Assembly: GCA_963169105.1 (NCBI GenBank)
Contig: OY720637.1
Span: 34,591,925-34,655,924 of the forward strand
From: Ceriagrion tenellum
Lineage: Eukaryota; Arthropoda; Insecta; Odonata; Coenagrionidae
Direction: 5' to 3'
Length of the DNA: 64,000 nucleotides
The notes below the pieces were generated by a model. The model was not told the origin of the DNA, made no database searches, and saw nothing but the letters and a program-made list of their open reading frames with translations. The translations under genes and the position numbers were made by a program. Positions 10,795 to 22,559 of this stretch are shown here, one piece after another. Each line of letters opens with the position of its first letter. The first letter of the stretch is position 1.

Positions 10795-11466
10795 TGTAGG
10801 ATATGCTGGTGATTAAAGTTGGAAGACACAAACTGGAGCAAGTAGAGCATTTTAATTACTAAGGTAGCACGCTTGAAGAAAACGGACTTAGTAGCAAAGA
10901 CATATAAAAGAGAATAGCGCTAGCTAAGGTGGTGTTAAGTAATTGAAGGGAGCTGATGACGGAGACATTGGGTACGGACGTGAAGAAGAAGCTGGTGAAG
11001 AGCCTGATGGAGCGTAGCGTTGTACGGTGCAGAATCGTGGACACTCAGAAAGAAGGCCGAGAATAGGCTGTATGCATTTGAGATGTGGGTGTGGAGAAGG
11101 ATGGAGAAGGTGAGGTGGACGGAGAGGAAGACAATCAAGGAAGTGCTTGAGATGGTGGGCAAGGAAAGGAAACTTTAGAATGAGATTCGAGATCGGCAGA
11201 GTAGATGGCTTTAGGATGTAATAATGGGCGGTGGGTTGCTCAAGAATGTGATAAAGGGAAGGATGTTCGGTATGCGGGGAAGAGGAAGAAAGAGAGTAAG
11301 TTTCTTGTACAACAGGATGAAGAAGGGCAGATCGTATGTTGATGTGAAAAAGGATTTACCTAATAGAAATAGGCAGGTCCCGGAAAGTGTAGAAAACCAA
11401 GAGGAGATTCTCTGGCATTCAGCAAAACCTACCTTAACCGGAAGAATACTTTTATTAAATAAATAA
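10795..11466 (+). mobile_element. LINE-B 3' part, longest plus-strand copy
   Basis: In order, it carries KVGRHKLEQVEHFNY, GSTLEENGLSSKDI, RIALAKVVLSN and RELMTETLGTDVKKKLVKSL. These are the RT-proximal C-terminal blocks of non-LTR retrotransposons (the FxYLGSxL block and the K/R-rich block before LYGxETW). The blocks continue through WVWRRMEKV, KEVLEMV and RGRKRVSFLYN to the 3' UTR and tail (ACCGGAAGAATACTTTTATT then AAATAAATAAA). Several stops and frameshifts inactivate it. The 3' end matches eleven other copies. Confidence 0.8.
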
Positions 11467-13736
11467 ATTACCATTTGTTAGAACAACTTAAAATAGTTAA
11501 TAACTTTTGCAAAACACTACTGTTCACGACTTGTGCCTTTATCATAAAGCAAAGATTCATTGATTTAACACCAAACACCACGTAAAATCCCTTCAGGGAG
11601 GGGATTTAAAGATGAATTTGGGTGGGAATAAAAAAATGAACACATAATGAGAAACATATGCAAAGAAAGAAATTGAAATCGAAGGAAATCAGACATAATT
11701 GTTTTCAATGTGATGGAGAGAAAAAATAATTCTTTCTATGCCATAACGATGAAGACGAAGCCGAACGATGAAGACGATGCAGCCGAACAGATTTCCAGCA
11801 TAATCATTTACTCATCAATACAATCTACAAATTCAGGCTTCACTTCGTGGAAGTAACCATCCAAAATAAAATTCTGAGGAAAAGTACACAATTGTATATT
11901 TTAAGTATGGATTTTACTCATTACCTATAAGTCTAATGAGTAAGAGCAAGAAAAATTTTTCCGCAGGCAAAAATATTCTGACTTGCCAATTTCACATGGA
12001 ATTTACTCTTCGCTTTATTAGTAGGTCGACATGGTCGCATGTATACCTACTAATTATTCCCCCGAGCAGAAGAACTCCCAGTATATTCGCTTCCAGTACT
12101 GCATTTCTCCACAGAAAAAAAAAGTAGTAGGGCTGTTGCCAAAGGAACAGATGAGAATGTCACTCAGCTAATGCAATACCAAAAGCAACGACGCCCACTG
12201 GTCCCGAGAAGGAAGACTAGCTTGTAAGTGCATCAAAAACACAATTCACCGTACACCACTAAAGGGAGAAAAAGATCGCTTCCTTCCCAGAATCGGTGCT
12301 TGGAATACTGCCATCGCGTGCATCATTCAGATATTCCTGGCACAACTGCAACTTCTGGGGTCGATAAGTTTGTGACTGCGTCCCAGCATCGAGAGAAAAC
12401 ACATAATGGTCATTTCAAGCGCTAAGATATTCCGAGTATACAACAAGGGGGGAGGTAAATCTTGCAGAACCTTTAACCTCAGAGGTAATTCTCACGCGAA
12501 TGCTATCCGCTGTCTCCGGCGCAACTTCGTGGAAACTACTCACAAGGCATTGAAATGAGAACATTCGTTTTATCGGCGGTAGAATTTCTGAGACGTATTT
12601 CGCTAAAATAAGAGGTGTTCCAATAAGTATTACATTCGATTGCATTTCCTTAACATAATTTTCCTTTCATTAAATAATAATGTTCGTTTATTACTCCGAT
12701 AGAGAATGCGTAAACACAAGAGACTTTTTTTAATGAACTACCACAGGGTAAAAATTGCAGCCATTTGAAAATGTAAGTTATTCCTGGTAATTAAAACGTA
12801 ATCAGAGTCCCACAGTGAAAATAAAAGCATTTGGAAGAAAAATTTTCTTTCAAACAAGGAAACTAAATAAAGGAAGCGAAGACGTAAGATTGATGGAAAA
12901 GTGCGATTCATTTTAGGAATATGAGTAGCACTTTTCCATTTCAATACATAGAAAAATATCGCACAGCATCATCCCACTGAATAGCTACAGTTAGAAGCAC
13001 AGCATATTGGCGTTGCTGTGTCTCCATTGAGTAATTTAATCCATTAACGCCTATCATTACTGTTTGGTACCGGTCGGATGAGTATTACAAGTATATGTAT
13101 CTGTATTATCGTCACTTTAAATAAAAATTGAATTCGGAGGGAGAAGCAGTGGTTCCGAGAAGGGAAAAAGCATAGGCTAGCATTATTCAAAGGTGACAGC
13201 AATTAACAAACTTCTCAAGATGATAGTTATAAGATACCAAAATAGAGACGATAAACAAGTACATACTACTTCTCCATACACATGGTAATCACGCTAAAAG
13301 CAAACAATAACCTAACGCTAGGAGCTAGCAAGTTTCAACTTGACAAAAATATTTTGTGGCCACCAATTAAGTCGGCTAAACAGTGAGTAATAACGAGGTT
13401 CGCTTAACAGAAAAGTCGTAACATATCCCATCAAGCGCGCAGTCGATCAACAGATTAAAGATATACATCAATCGAAACAGTTAATAAATCGCTTCACCAA
13501 ACGCATTAAATGCTAAAAAAACGTGTGAATGCAACAAAGACTATCAGCGCCCACAAAGCTATCATTTTTGTAAGCACAACAAATCGCATGAAATATCAAA
13601 GAAGTACGTGGGCAACTTTAATTAAAAAGAACTTTAACGGACTCCGGTATAAATGGAAAAAACGAAAAACCAGGACTTGCAAAGAGAACTCACAAGACCC
13701 AAGTAGAGTGTGATTGAAGATTACTACGTAAAATCC
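11467..13736. other. Long unannotated stretch
   Basis: AT-rich with scattered short frames up to 76 codons and no shared repeats that I could find. I see no splice-framed exon that I would defend. Confidence 0.4.
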
Positions 13737-13946
13737 TTAAGGCCGCTTTACACAGTACATTTTATTGCTCAAAAGAATGTATTATAGAATGTGCAAGAAA
13801 ATGAATGGAGTTAGAGCAGGTTCTATTTCCCGTTCAGTCATTCAGACAATCATACAATTTGCCGCTTTACACGGTACAATTTTCCTCAGGAAAGAATTCA
13901 AGCATATTTTTGTACAATAAAATGTACCGTGCAAGGCGGCCTTTAG
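13737..13946. mobile_element. MITE-like element, copy 2 (best preserved)
   Basis: Begins TTAAGGCCGCTTTACACAGT and ends CGTGCAAGGCGGCCTTTAGA, giving inverted termini of about 20 bases. The internal copy of the terminus, CCGCTTTACACGGTACAATT, lies at 13861-13880, so the element has three copies of its end sequence, as in copy 1. Centre as in the other copies. No coding region. Confidence 0.8.
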
Positions 13947-14234
13947 AGTTAGAGCCAGAAAACGAATTAGCAAATAAGCTCAAAGATTTAACACAATAAA
14001 TTATAAAGACTTACGGTTAAAAAAAGACATTTATGCGAGTTCAAAGACAATAACTCACAGCATCTTTAAGATTAGAGAAAATCATGACTATTAGCGAAAC
14101 ACTGATTGAGTTAAAAAGCAAAGAACAATATTGAAATAATGGCATTGGCAATAATTTACTACAGTAAATTACAAGTTTTTTGCTTGTACTTGTAATTGTA
14201 CAAAAAACTTGTACAAGTTTTTAGTGCTTGTCTT
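13947..14234. other. AT-rich flank of LINE-A with TTACAAGTTTTTTGC foldback
   Basis: Between about 14165 and 14225, AATTACAAGTTTTTTGCTTG and CAAAAAACTTGTACAAGTTT form a short inverted repeat just upstream of the LINE-A insertion. Otherwise nothing is recognised. Confidence 0.5.
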
Positions 14235-14793
14235 AGGAAGCGAAAATTGCCGTGTACAAAAGTGTACTTCTTTCCACTTTGCTATATGGTAGTGAAACAT
14301 GGGTATGTCAGGATAGACATAAGAGTAGACTAAACGCCGTGGGTATGAGTTATCTGAGGAGTATTTGTGGCAAAAGTAGGATGGATAGGGTCAGGAATGA
14401 ATGTGGGTTAAATGCTCCAGTACTGGACGTGTATGAAAGGAGCGTGCTTCGTTGGTTTGACCAAGTTGAGAGAATGGATGAGAGTAGAATAACGAAACAG
14501 ATATATGAGAGGAGAATGAATGGTGTGAGATGTAGAGGTAGGCCGAGAAAGTTGTGGTTGAATGTGGTTGAGGAAATTCTTAGGAGGAGGAATATTAGGA
14601 GTCTTAAAAACAGGAGGGCGTGTATGAAGCAGTGTATGGGGGTAAATGAGGCAAAAGAGGTTTGCAAGGATAGGTCAGAATGGAGGAAATTATTGAAGCA
14701 GAGTTAGGTGTACAATTATGTATTAACGAGGGAAACATTTTGACTGTGCCTACCCCGGAAGGGAACGGCGTGATGGGTATGTATGTATGTAAT
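14235..14793 (+). mobile_element. LINE-A (RTE-like) 3' end, best coding copy
   Basis: An open frame without internal stops runs from about 14252 to the TAG at 14705-14707 and gives 151 codons of the reverse transcriptase C-terminus. In order it shows YKSVLLSTLLYGSETW, SYLRSICGKSRMDRVRNE, LRWFDQVERMDESRITKQIY, then RGRPRKLWLNVVEEILRRRN, and ends WRKLLKQS. The LLYGSETW and GRPRKLW blocks are standard in the C-terminal region of RTE/Jockey-like reverse transcriptases. A short UTR (CCTACCCCGGAAGGGAACGG) and an ATGT-repeat tail (14778-14791) close it. It is 5' truncated, lacking the endonuclease and catalytic RT, so it cannot move by itself. Confidence 0.85.
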
Positions 14794-14954
14794 TACAAGT
14801 AAATACTGCCAGTAAATTACTACCCTTTTGGCGAGGTCAAAGACCTACTTGGTTCTCAATAGCTCCAGGAGTAAGAGTAAGTAAGTAATTTACTACCAAT
14901 TTACAAAAAATACCTACCCCCTCTCATTTTGTAATATTTAAGCCAAGTGCTTTA

Positions 14955-15010
14955 CTATGCCAGTACCTGATGATGTCGCGCCGCGAAGAAACCCGGGTCG
15001 TAAGAACGTA
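14955..15010 (+). repeat. PLE-type terminal unit, hammerhead-like motif, single copy
   Basis: CTGATGA at 14967-14973 is followed by a short GC-rich hairpin (TCGC...GCGA) and GAAACCCGGGTCGT, the same GAAACCCGGGTCGT string that ends the PLE at 47345. The following AATAAA-containing sequence fits the end of such units. There is one extra T between the CTGATGA core and the hairpin compared with the canonical hammerhead. Confidence 0.5.
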
Positions 15011-15990
15011 ATAAACTTTTGTGGAAAACTAAGTAATACATCATTTCATTACTAACAACGTTATGTTAGAGAGTAAAACCGAAAATCAAATGGTGGCCAC
15101 TAAATCATCTGTTATGGTGGTCTGGTCTCAGGGTCATTGATTAGATTTTATAAAAACATAAATATAGCATCCTTGTAGAGCGTTTCATAAACTGAGATAA
15201 AAATAAAATGGGGATTAGTTCTAATGTAATTCAGCCTAGACAGTGGCATTTTATCATGGACTCTTATGGAGATTGAACAGACTACAGCAGAAAATCGTCA
15301 ATTTGAACGACAAATCATTTTAAAGCTTACATTTAAGACTGCTTATAAGACGTGGGAAGTCCGGGATAATGAAAAAATTAAAATACAAGCGTCTTACCGC
15401 CCATTTTAAAAGTTACTAGCCAATAACTGCCGAAATTGAAGTCGAAATGCGGTTGCTCCATACAAATGGCGCTGCAGTGGTTTCTTACGGTTGGATAAAT
15501 AAGGTCATTAAAAATTGAATTACGGTATAATTTGCATCTGTATTACGGTTTTCAACATGTAACTCATTTCATCAGCGTCAGGATTATTTAAGCTAAAGAA
15601 ATAAAAATATGTAACTTGGTATTGATCTTGACTCGCATAGTTAAGCGAGAGCCACCTTAAAGAAGGATTTCGCAAGCGGGGTTTCAACTGGAGATAAGCA
15701 GCTAATATAAAAATATGGAATAAAACGGAATCCTTCTTTTCTGCATATATCCAACTTGTGCACAAGCCTAATTAAACCAAATTATTACGTAAACGCACTT
15801 TACTGCTCATGATACTGGACTAGTAAATGTCAACTTTCCTCCTCAGTTGGCTCAACCGATTTCCAGAAAAATAAAATAACTAGAACAAGACTTTACATTC
15901 ATTATATTGCTGTGCTTCACGGCCTAATTAAGGTCCATAAGATCAATTGATTGTGGCGTTACGTAGTGAAACGACGAGAAGGAATAACTC
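15011..15990. other. Unannotated stretch
   Basis: Short frames up to 81 codons, no recognised domain, no shared repeats. Confidence 0.4.
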
Positions 15991-16172
15991 ACAATAAAAA
16001 CGATGTACAGTTCCAATACGTTTCAATGCTGCCTACAGGAACTGATAGCGTCATTTTCAAGACAAACATGGCTGATGAACAAATTGTTTGTATTGAAAAT
16101 GACGCTATAGATATTGAAACCACTAGAAAGCATTCAAACATATTGGAACTGCACGTCGTTTTTATTACGGTT
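15991..16172. repeat. Imperfect palindrome, about 180 bp
   Basis: AATAAAAACGATGTACAGTT then CCAATACGTTTCAATGCT on the left is mirrored by AGCATTCAAACATATTGG then AACTGCACGTCGTTTTTATT on the right. A second inner pair is AGCGTCATTTTCAAGACAAA with TTTGTATTGAAAATGACGCT. The right half contains ATTGAAACCACTAG, resembling the GAAAC part of PLE terminal units, so it may be a decayed head-to-head pair of these. A 74-codon frame across it is an effect of the mirror. Confidence 0.7.
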
Positions 16173-18104
16173 TAAGGTTCATCAGCACCGATCAGTGTAC
16201 GGCGAGAGAATCTATACTAGTAAATTCAACCCAAGTTTCCTTTGAAAATAATACACGCAACAGAAAAATATTACGGGAGCGTCATAAATAACAGAAAAGG
16301 GACCCAAATAGGATTTTTTTAAATTGAAACAAGGTGACCGTATTTAAACATAAACGTTAGTAATGCTCTCAAAGGATGAACGAAATACGCTACCGGGTAA
16401 AGGATGATCGGTAACTCATGAGATTTATTGATTTAATACATATTCGCTACAGAATACCCATTGTAAGTGTATAGGGATGTAACAGCTGAAACGCAGCGAA
16501 CGGGTGGACAAGCTAAAGACTGCGCATGAAAATAATGCTTCCTCACGACAAAATATTACCACGGCGGTTTCTACTGAATGTATATATGGCTAACCTACAC
16601 GGTACGTACAAAAATGTAAATACATATTTTCTCCGACGGCAATATAAACATGGATATTAATACATCCTTCACTTCGTGTTCTCGCGCGAAAAATCGCTTC
16701 ACTCACACGGAGATTAGACCGTGAAAGAGCGCCTTTAAAGACTCGTTAAAGCTGAATCTACGCCCCAAAACGAAACTAACGAGGCAGGGAGGAAAATAAG
16801 CCGGTAGGATTAAAGGGCTATTAACGAGGTGTAAATTAAAAGCTACGGAAATAAAGGAATTTTGCATTTGCATGTGACAGTAAGTGCAGCACTGCAATTA
16901 GAAAATTAACGCTAATTTGCGATGGCCATGAAAAGCCAAAAATAGGACGCTAAATTGAGCAATGGCAGCCATTATCATTGATTACCTCGATTTAAAGCCG
17001 AGAACAAAGAAGTGTCTCGTACTGATGGTAAAGGAATCAACTAAGAAGTGAAGAAGGCGAAACTGTTGATTAAAATATGCTCAGTTTTGAATTTCCACTC
17101 AACTTTGTGAACGAAAAAGAGGTCAAAAAATTATGGAAGTCAATTAATTTTACACCAGTAAGATATGTGAAGACAAAATTCATTTAACTAATTAAGCAAT
17201 TACAATAATTACGGTCCGGTCCAATTTCATTACATTACTAAATAGAAATATTAGTTATAAATAACTGTTATGAGCAAAGCGCACACAAAATATTCGGACG
17301 CAGAATGTTAATACCGTCTAAATAATATGGCGTTAAAATGATTACATTCAAGCCGCAGACTTTGAAGTGAATTATTTCACATTAACTAGAATAAAAATAT
17401 TGTTTTTAATGTGTATAACGAACTCATAAGTAAATTGGAGCACGTACCACAGTCCAGAAATATGCAGGAATAATCAAAAATGTAATTTTATGAAGAAGAT
17501 TAAAAGTATTATTTCGATTAACCTTTCGCAGCTTGACGAGCAGCATAGGTAAATACCATGCGAAGCTCTACTCCCCTTTGACACGGGTCAAAGAATTATT
17601 TGAAAATGCGTAACATTCTCACGATTATCTTTATTACGAGCGAGCTCGTATTTGAGCTGCGTATGAACTACTCTACCTAATTAGATGTCGATTGCATTTC
17701 TCGATTCACAGGAATGAAATTTATTCAAATGAGGCCGCTACTCCTCGAGGTAGATGGAGACCAGCTTGGGAAATAGAGTCACAAAATATACACGCTGTCT
17801 CGCGCTAAACTCGTTTCGGCTGGATAAAACATGGAACAGTTCACGTCGCGGCCAACAGAGTAAGATTTCACTGAGGTAAAAAACCTGACGATGACGCTGA
17901 TGCGACAAAAGTAATCGCACCATAAAAAATACTGGTGGAAAATGATATAGTAAGTTAACTTCGGAGATGATTTTCCAAACAGCTTAGACGGAGGCTATCG
18001 AATGCGTAAAACAGGAGTTTATAAACGGGGTCGAAACGTTGATTAACGCGTTACGACAAAGAAATTTAGATAGAGCGAAGGCTTCCGCAGCGGTTGTTGA
18101 CCAT
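16173..18104. other. Long unannotated AT-rich stretch
   Basis: No frame above 65 codons is convincing and I found no shared repeats or RNA genes. This is one of the plainest parts of the window. Confidence 0.5.
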
Positions 18105-18258
18105 GCTTTCAGTTTTTCCGGTGCATCTCCGTGGGTCAGTATTCATGACGACAGTTTCTCCTCCGTTGCGGAGGAGAAACTGTTGTCGCCTCCGTTACGG
18201 AGGAGAAACTGTCGTCATGAATACTGACCCACGGAGCTGCACCGGAAGAACTGAAAGC
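18105..18258. repeat. Long, nearly perfect inverted repeat with duplicated inner hairpin
   Basis: Arms of about 60 bases: GCTTTCAGTTTTTCCGGTGC through GACGACAGTTTCTCCTCCG on the left, and CGGAGGAGAAACTGTCGTC through GCACCGGAAGAACTGAAAGC on the right. Between them the inner stem is present once more (TTGCGGAGGAGAAACTGTTG), giving alternative folds. Mismatches between arms are very few, so the structure is young or maintained. No transposon termini are evident; frames across it on both strands are mirror products. Confidence 0.85.
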
Positions 18259-19881
18259 AAGAAATTTATATATTTAATCTGACTTTCAGGGGGCCCGCTA
18301 AGCCCGAGGGTACACCGATGAATAGCACATCAGTCAGCATTGCTGAGATTCGTGCATTCATTCCCGAAAAATTAAGGATAACAAAATCAATATACTTTTT
18401 AAAAATCATTTAATCCCTACGCATTACATTTCCTAGATAAAAGCTACGGAATTCTCTATCACAGGCATAGGATTAAAGGAAATACACGGCAGAATCGAGA
18501 CTTAAAATGTAATTTTTTCCTCGCACAATAAGGGACCTCAATAGTTGCGATAGATCAGTTTTATGAAACTTTGACCCTCACTAGGTACAGTAGATTTTGT
18601 ACTTGAGCTTAGTATTCCACCATCATTACTAAAAACTCACTCCGTATGAAATTTCCGGCATTATTTAGCTTTTTGCATAGTTTAGTACCTCTCAACACAA
18701 CTTATCAATCGCATTAATAATACGTTAAACCATAATTAGTGTTACATGGTAGCATTTAATTCTGCGTAGGGCACTCCTAGTGTCTGGTCTGATCGTGCTT
18801 TCATATGCTGACTGCTTTCAGCCAGCGCCTATCGGCCGGAAGATGGTGCGCGGATCAGACTTAACAGAGATGCGTGCAGCACGCCTGGTGTGGAATCACA
18901 CCGTGCCACTTACCCTAGCAGTGGATTACACGGCATTTCGCAGATGTGCATGTAAAAAAAAGTCTAGAAAAATACTCTGCTTCATCTAGTATTACGGTTG
19001 AAATCTGTACTCGCACGTTACCGTGCAAACTTCTAAGAATTAAGTTTCGCTAACATTGTTTTTACGATGAACTTGTTAGTTAAGAAAGCCATTGGTAGGG
19101 CATGATAGGCTTTAGAATATAAAAATAAGTCTAAGTTACGTATATTTTTAACCCGTGTAAAACACCACGTCGCGTTTTTTTGCTCTTTAGTATAGAGAAA
19201 AATAAATTTAAAATGATTTTAACGGAATCTGAACCACGTTTTCTACGAGCAGTTAGGTCAGAAACACTATTAGGTACCTAGTCAAAAAGATGACATCATC
19301 TAATATGTTTATCTATAATATCTCCTTTGCGCAATCTAGGCAGTGAGAAAAAAATTTTCATCAGCGAACAGTTCTAATGTGTTCATTGTTTATCGCGATA
19401 TCAAACAGTCACCTAAAGTGGAGCGACATCGAAAAAAAATTAAAGGTTCCACACGCAGCGTGGGAAAGTTAGTCGCTAAAACTGCACATGGACCAGGAGC
19501 TAAATACATCATCAACAACACTAGACCTAAAAATGCTACAGAGTTAATTAAAAATCATTCACTTCTCATTCTCATAAAAACAGCTGATATTCTAATACGC
19601 CAGGGCAAACGTTCCCGAGGAGGCTCGCGAGGAAACTCGCAGATGCAACTAAGCAGATAGTCTTTTCTTGCTTCTCTCAGATATCCCTCCAAAGGCATGA
19701 TTCGAAATCAATAGTTAAAAATGGCACCAAAGATATTATCGGTAGCAGAAACATTGTAGTAGGCATAGTAACCGGCGATGCTATCCTCACTTTCTAGGTA
19801 GAAACTTGGACGTAACTTCGTAATATCCCTGCAATAATGCCAGCAAGCATAGAACGACCGAACCTAAAAGGTGTGCGGCTA
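18259..19881. other. Unannotated stretch, one 105-codon plus frame
   Basis: The frame at 19343-19660 is Lys/Arg-rich (SPKVERHRKKIKGSTRSVGK; KRSRGGSRGNSQM) and lacks any family signature I know. It is in an AT-rich region with no visible neighbours. It could be a chance frame or an eroded exon or element fragment; I cannot tell from sequence. Confidence 0.35.
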
Positions 19882-20420
19882 CGTAGAGCGCTAAAAATGG
19901 CGCCAAAGGTGCCATCACATCGGCAACACAGCAGTCGGAAGGGAAGGAAGAGCCGCGGCGCCCCCTTTTACGTTCCGCTCGATGAACGCACTCTCCCCCG
20001 CGAAATCCATTCATAGGTGGGGTATCAGCTTGGCGCTGGGGGAGGGTCGGAAGAAATGTTATGTGAGGAGCAGCGGAAGGCGACTAGTGGAATCGAGAGC
20101 GAAACGACTCGGGAGTGTAACGGGAACGACCGCGGGGCGGGTGTCCGATGGCCCCCGCGCCGGTGAGAAGGCCCTCGTCCGCGGAGGAAACGCGAGCCTT
20201 CTTCCTAACGACCCACTTCCCTCGCGGAAAACGGGAGGCTCGCAGTCCGTCCTTAACGACCCCGCAGTACCCCTTCTGCTATGCTATGCTTCGTACGGCG
20301 CCTTCTCCGGTGAGAGAAAACCATTCTGCTCGCCGAAAGGCGCGAATAACGCGCCGATTTTGTGCACCGTAGATGGCTCCATCATCTCTTACGGAGTCCA
20401 TCTTTCAGGAAGAAAACGAT
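19882..20420. other. GC- and CpG-richer patch with a 146-codon plus frame
   Basis: Base composition rises sharply against its surroundings (many CGCG, GGCGCC and CCGCGG words). The plus frame 19982-20422 is free of stops but low in recognisable features; it holds loosely repeated words such as GPRAGEKALVRG and YGAFSGERKPF, which reflect repeated GGTGAGA words in the DNA. A CpG-rich patch could mark a promoter-proximal region or a young insertion. I do not call a gene. Confidence 0.3.
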
Positions 20421-21648
20421 AATAACTATTCGCAAGAGAATATATAGTGCGCAACGAAAAATAAACCCTTCATTTAATAGTAAAATGCATTTACTAACTG
20501 CGTAGGAATAGAGGGAAGAGCATAGGTATTTCGGGAGATATTAGAACGCACAGAAGGTACGAAGATAAAAAAAAAGAGAAGAAAATATGGCACATTTTAG
20601 GTAAAAATCAGATGAAGTATGTCAAGTTTTAGATTTTTTTTTCGAGGAATGCCCCTTTTTCATAATATTTCTGAAATCATTTTACAGTACCAATACGAGA
20701 CGTTCAATTAATCATAAGTTTTTTAGCAAGAAATAATGAGGCCAAATAGGTTTCATCATCATGCAACAAGACCAAGACAAGTACCTATTTAAGCACTTAA
20801 AAGCTTCATCAAGCCCACCAAGGAATAAGAAACATGCAGGATGGCGTGCAAGATTGCATTGCCTATGAAAGTTTAGAGAAGACCCAGATGATGGGAATTT
20901 AATATGGAGAATGTAAAAAATTTTACCAATCGGCTGATTTAAAAGCCAATGATTACGCAACCTTATCACTAAGCACGAAAAAAGGCGATAATTCAATACA
21001 CCACGACGAGAAAAACCTTTGAGTCAAATAGGAAATTGACGGAGCAATGCAATACAAAACTACATAGGATTATTCATGCCATTGAAAATATACTATCGTC
21101 GGTAACAAGAGGTTTATGTGCCACATAACTCCTCTCAAAACTGAGTTCTAAGTTTAAAGTCATCACGATGCCTTAATAAACTCTCCAAACAAAAGGGAAC
21201 AAAAAACACCGCCATAAACATGGCGCTGAATACAGAAATACCGGAAAAATCGCGGGCGATGGCCACTTAATGTGGACCACAATTCACAAAGAAGCTCTCC
21301 GGTTGTGTTTTTTAGACTCCATTTCATAAATCTCTACGAAAAAGGGAAATAGTTGTATTCTTCCAGTTGCCTCCAACGGGGATATATTCCTACGACTGTC
21401 GGCAAGCATAACAAAGGGGTGACATGATGTTGCCAAAGAGGAGAAAATATAAAGGAGAGGAGTAATAAAGCCACGCGGATTCGCCGCCACTGTTGATGAT
21501 TACATCGAACATATCAACACACTAACGGGGAAGACCATCGTATCGGCTGATTCACCCTCAAACCACTAGAGATTGATAATGACAGCTGAGGCAGCTGAAA
21601 TTAATTTTAATGGATCCTTCGAGTCCTCACACCCACCCACCCCTTGCG
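20421..21648. other. Unannotated stretch
   Basis: Frames up to 94 codons on the minus strand (20712-20996) without recognised domains. Nothing repeated within the window was found. Confidence 0.4.
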
Positions 21649-22225
21649 GATAGTTTAATTTAATAAGTATCCTACCCGTTACGGTAGGTTTTGCTAAATG
21701 TCAGATAATCTCCTCCCGGCTTTCTACACTTTCAGGGCCTGTCTACCTCTAGTATTTCCTTATTCGCCTCTGCATACGATCCACCCTTCTTCATCCCGTC
21801 CATAAAACCTATTCTCTTTCTTTCCCTTACCCTCTTGCCCAACATCCTGTCCTCTATCACACTCTTCAGCAACCCGTCGCCCTCTATAACACCCTTCACC
21901 CATCTACCCTGCCAATATCGAATTTCATTTAGAAGTTTCCTTTCCTCGCCCACCATTTCAAGCACTTCCTCGTTAGTCTTCCTCTCCGTCCACCTAACCT
22001 TCTCCATCCGTCTCCACACCCACATCTCAAATGCCTGCAGCTATTCCCGTCCTCATGTCTAAGAATCCACGTTTCCGATCCATACAACGCTATGCTCCAT
22101 ATCAAACTCTTCACCAGTCTCTTCTTCACGTCCTTACCCAATGTCCCCGTCATCAGCTCCCTTCAATTACTAAACGTCACCTTAACTACCGCTATTCTCT
22201 TCCCCATCTCTTTCCTTGCGGCTAG
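21649..22225 (-). mobile_element. LINE-B 3' part, minus strand
   Basis: Two overlapping minus frames (21732-22025 and 21929-22153) together span the family. One reads GTLGKDVKKRLVKSLIWS then LYGSETWILRHEDGN; the other reads WVWRRMEKVRWTERKTNEEV, KLLNEIRYWQGRWVKGVIEG and RKRIGFMDGMKKGGSYAEAN. The change of frame near 22025 marks a small indel. The 3' UTR ends at CCTACCCGTTACGGTAGG and an AATTTAATAA tail. Together with 41873-42510 this is the clearest representative of the family. Confidence 0.85.
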
Positions 22226-22559
22226 TTAAGAGATATTTACAGGGGTTAAGCAGAGAGCCAGTTTTCATTAAATATTTAGCAGTCTAATTTCTATAATTGA
22301 ATTGCCTCATGGGCCTACACATCCAAGAGAAAGTCCGTTAACTGCTCCATGATTGGCTTAACGTATTTTTCGGTTTCCATGCTTAAAACTCCGGAACGGT
22401 TGAACCAAAATTCAAAATAATTTATATTCACAAGCACATAAGCTTGCTTAAGGATGGAAACTCAATTATGGCTAAACAGGTTAATAAAGTTAGCGACAGG
22501 GTGCATTAATACGGCCAATTTTCCTGGAACGCTAGTGCTACCGGGCTGGAATTCCTAGC
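22226..22559. other. Unannotated stretch
   Basis: No frames, shared repeats or RNA boxes seen. Confidence 0.4.
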
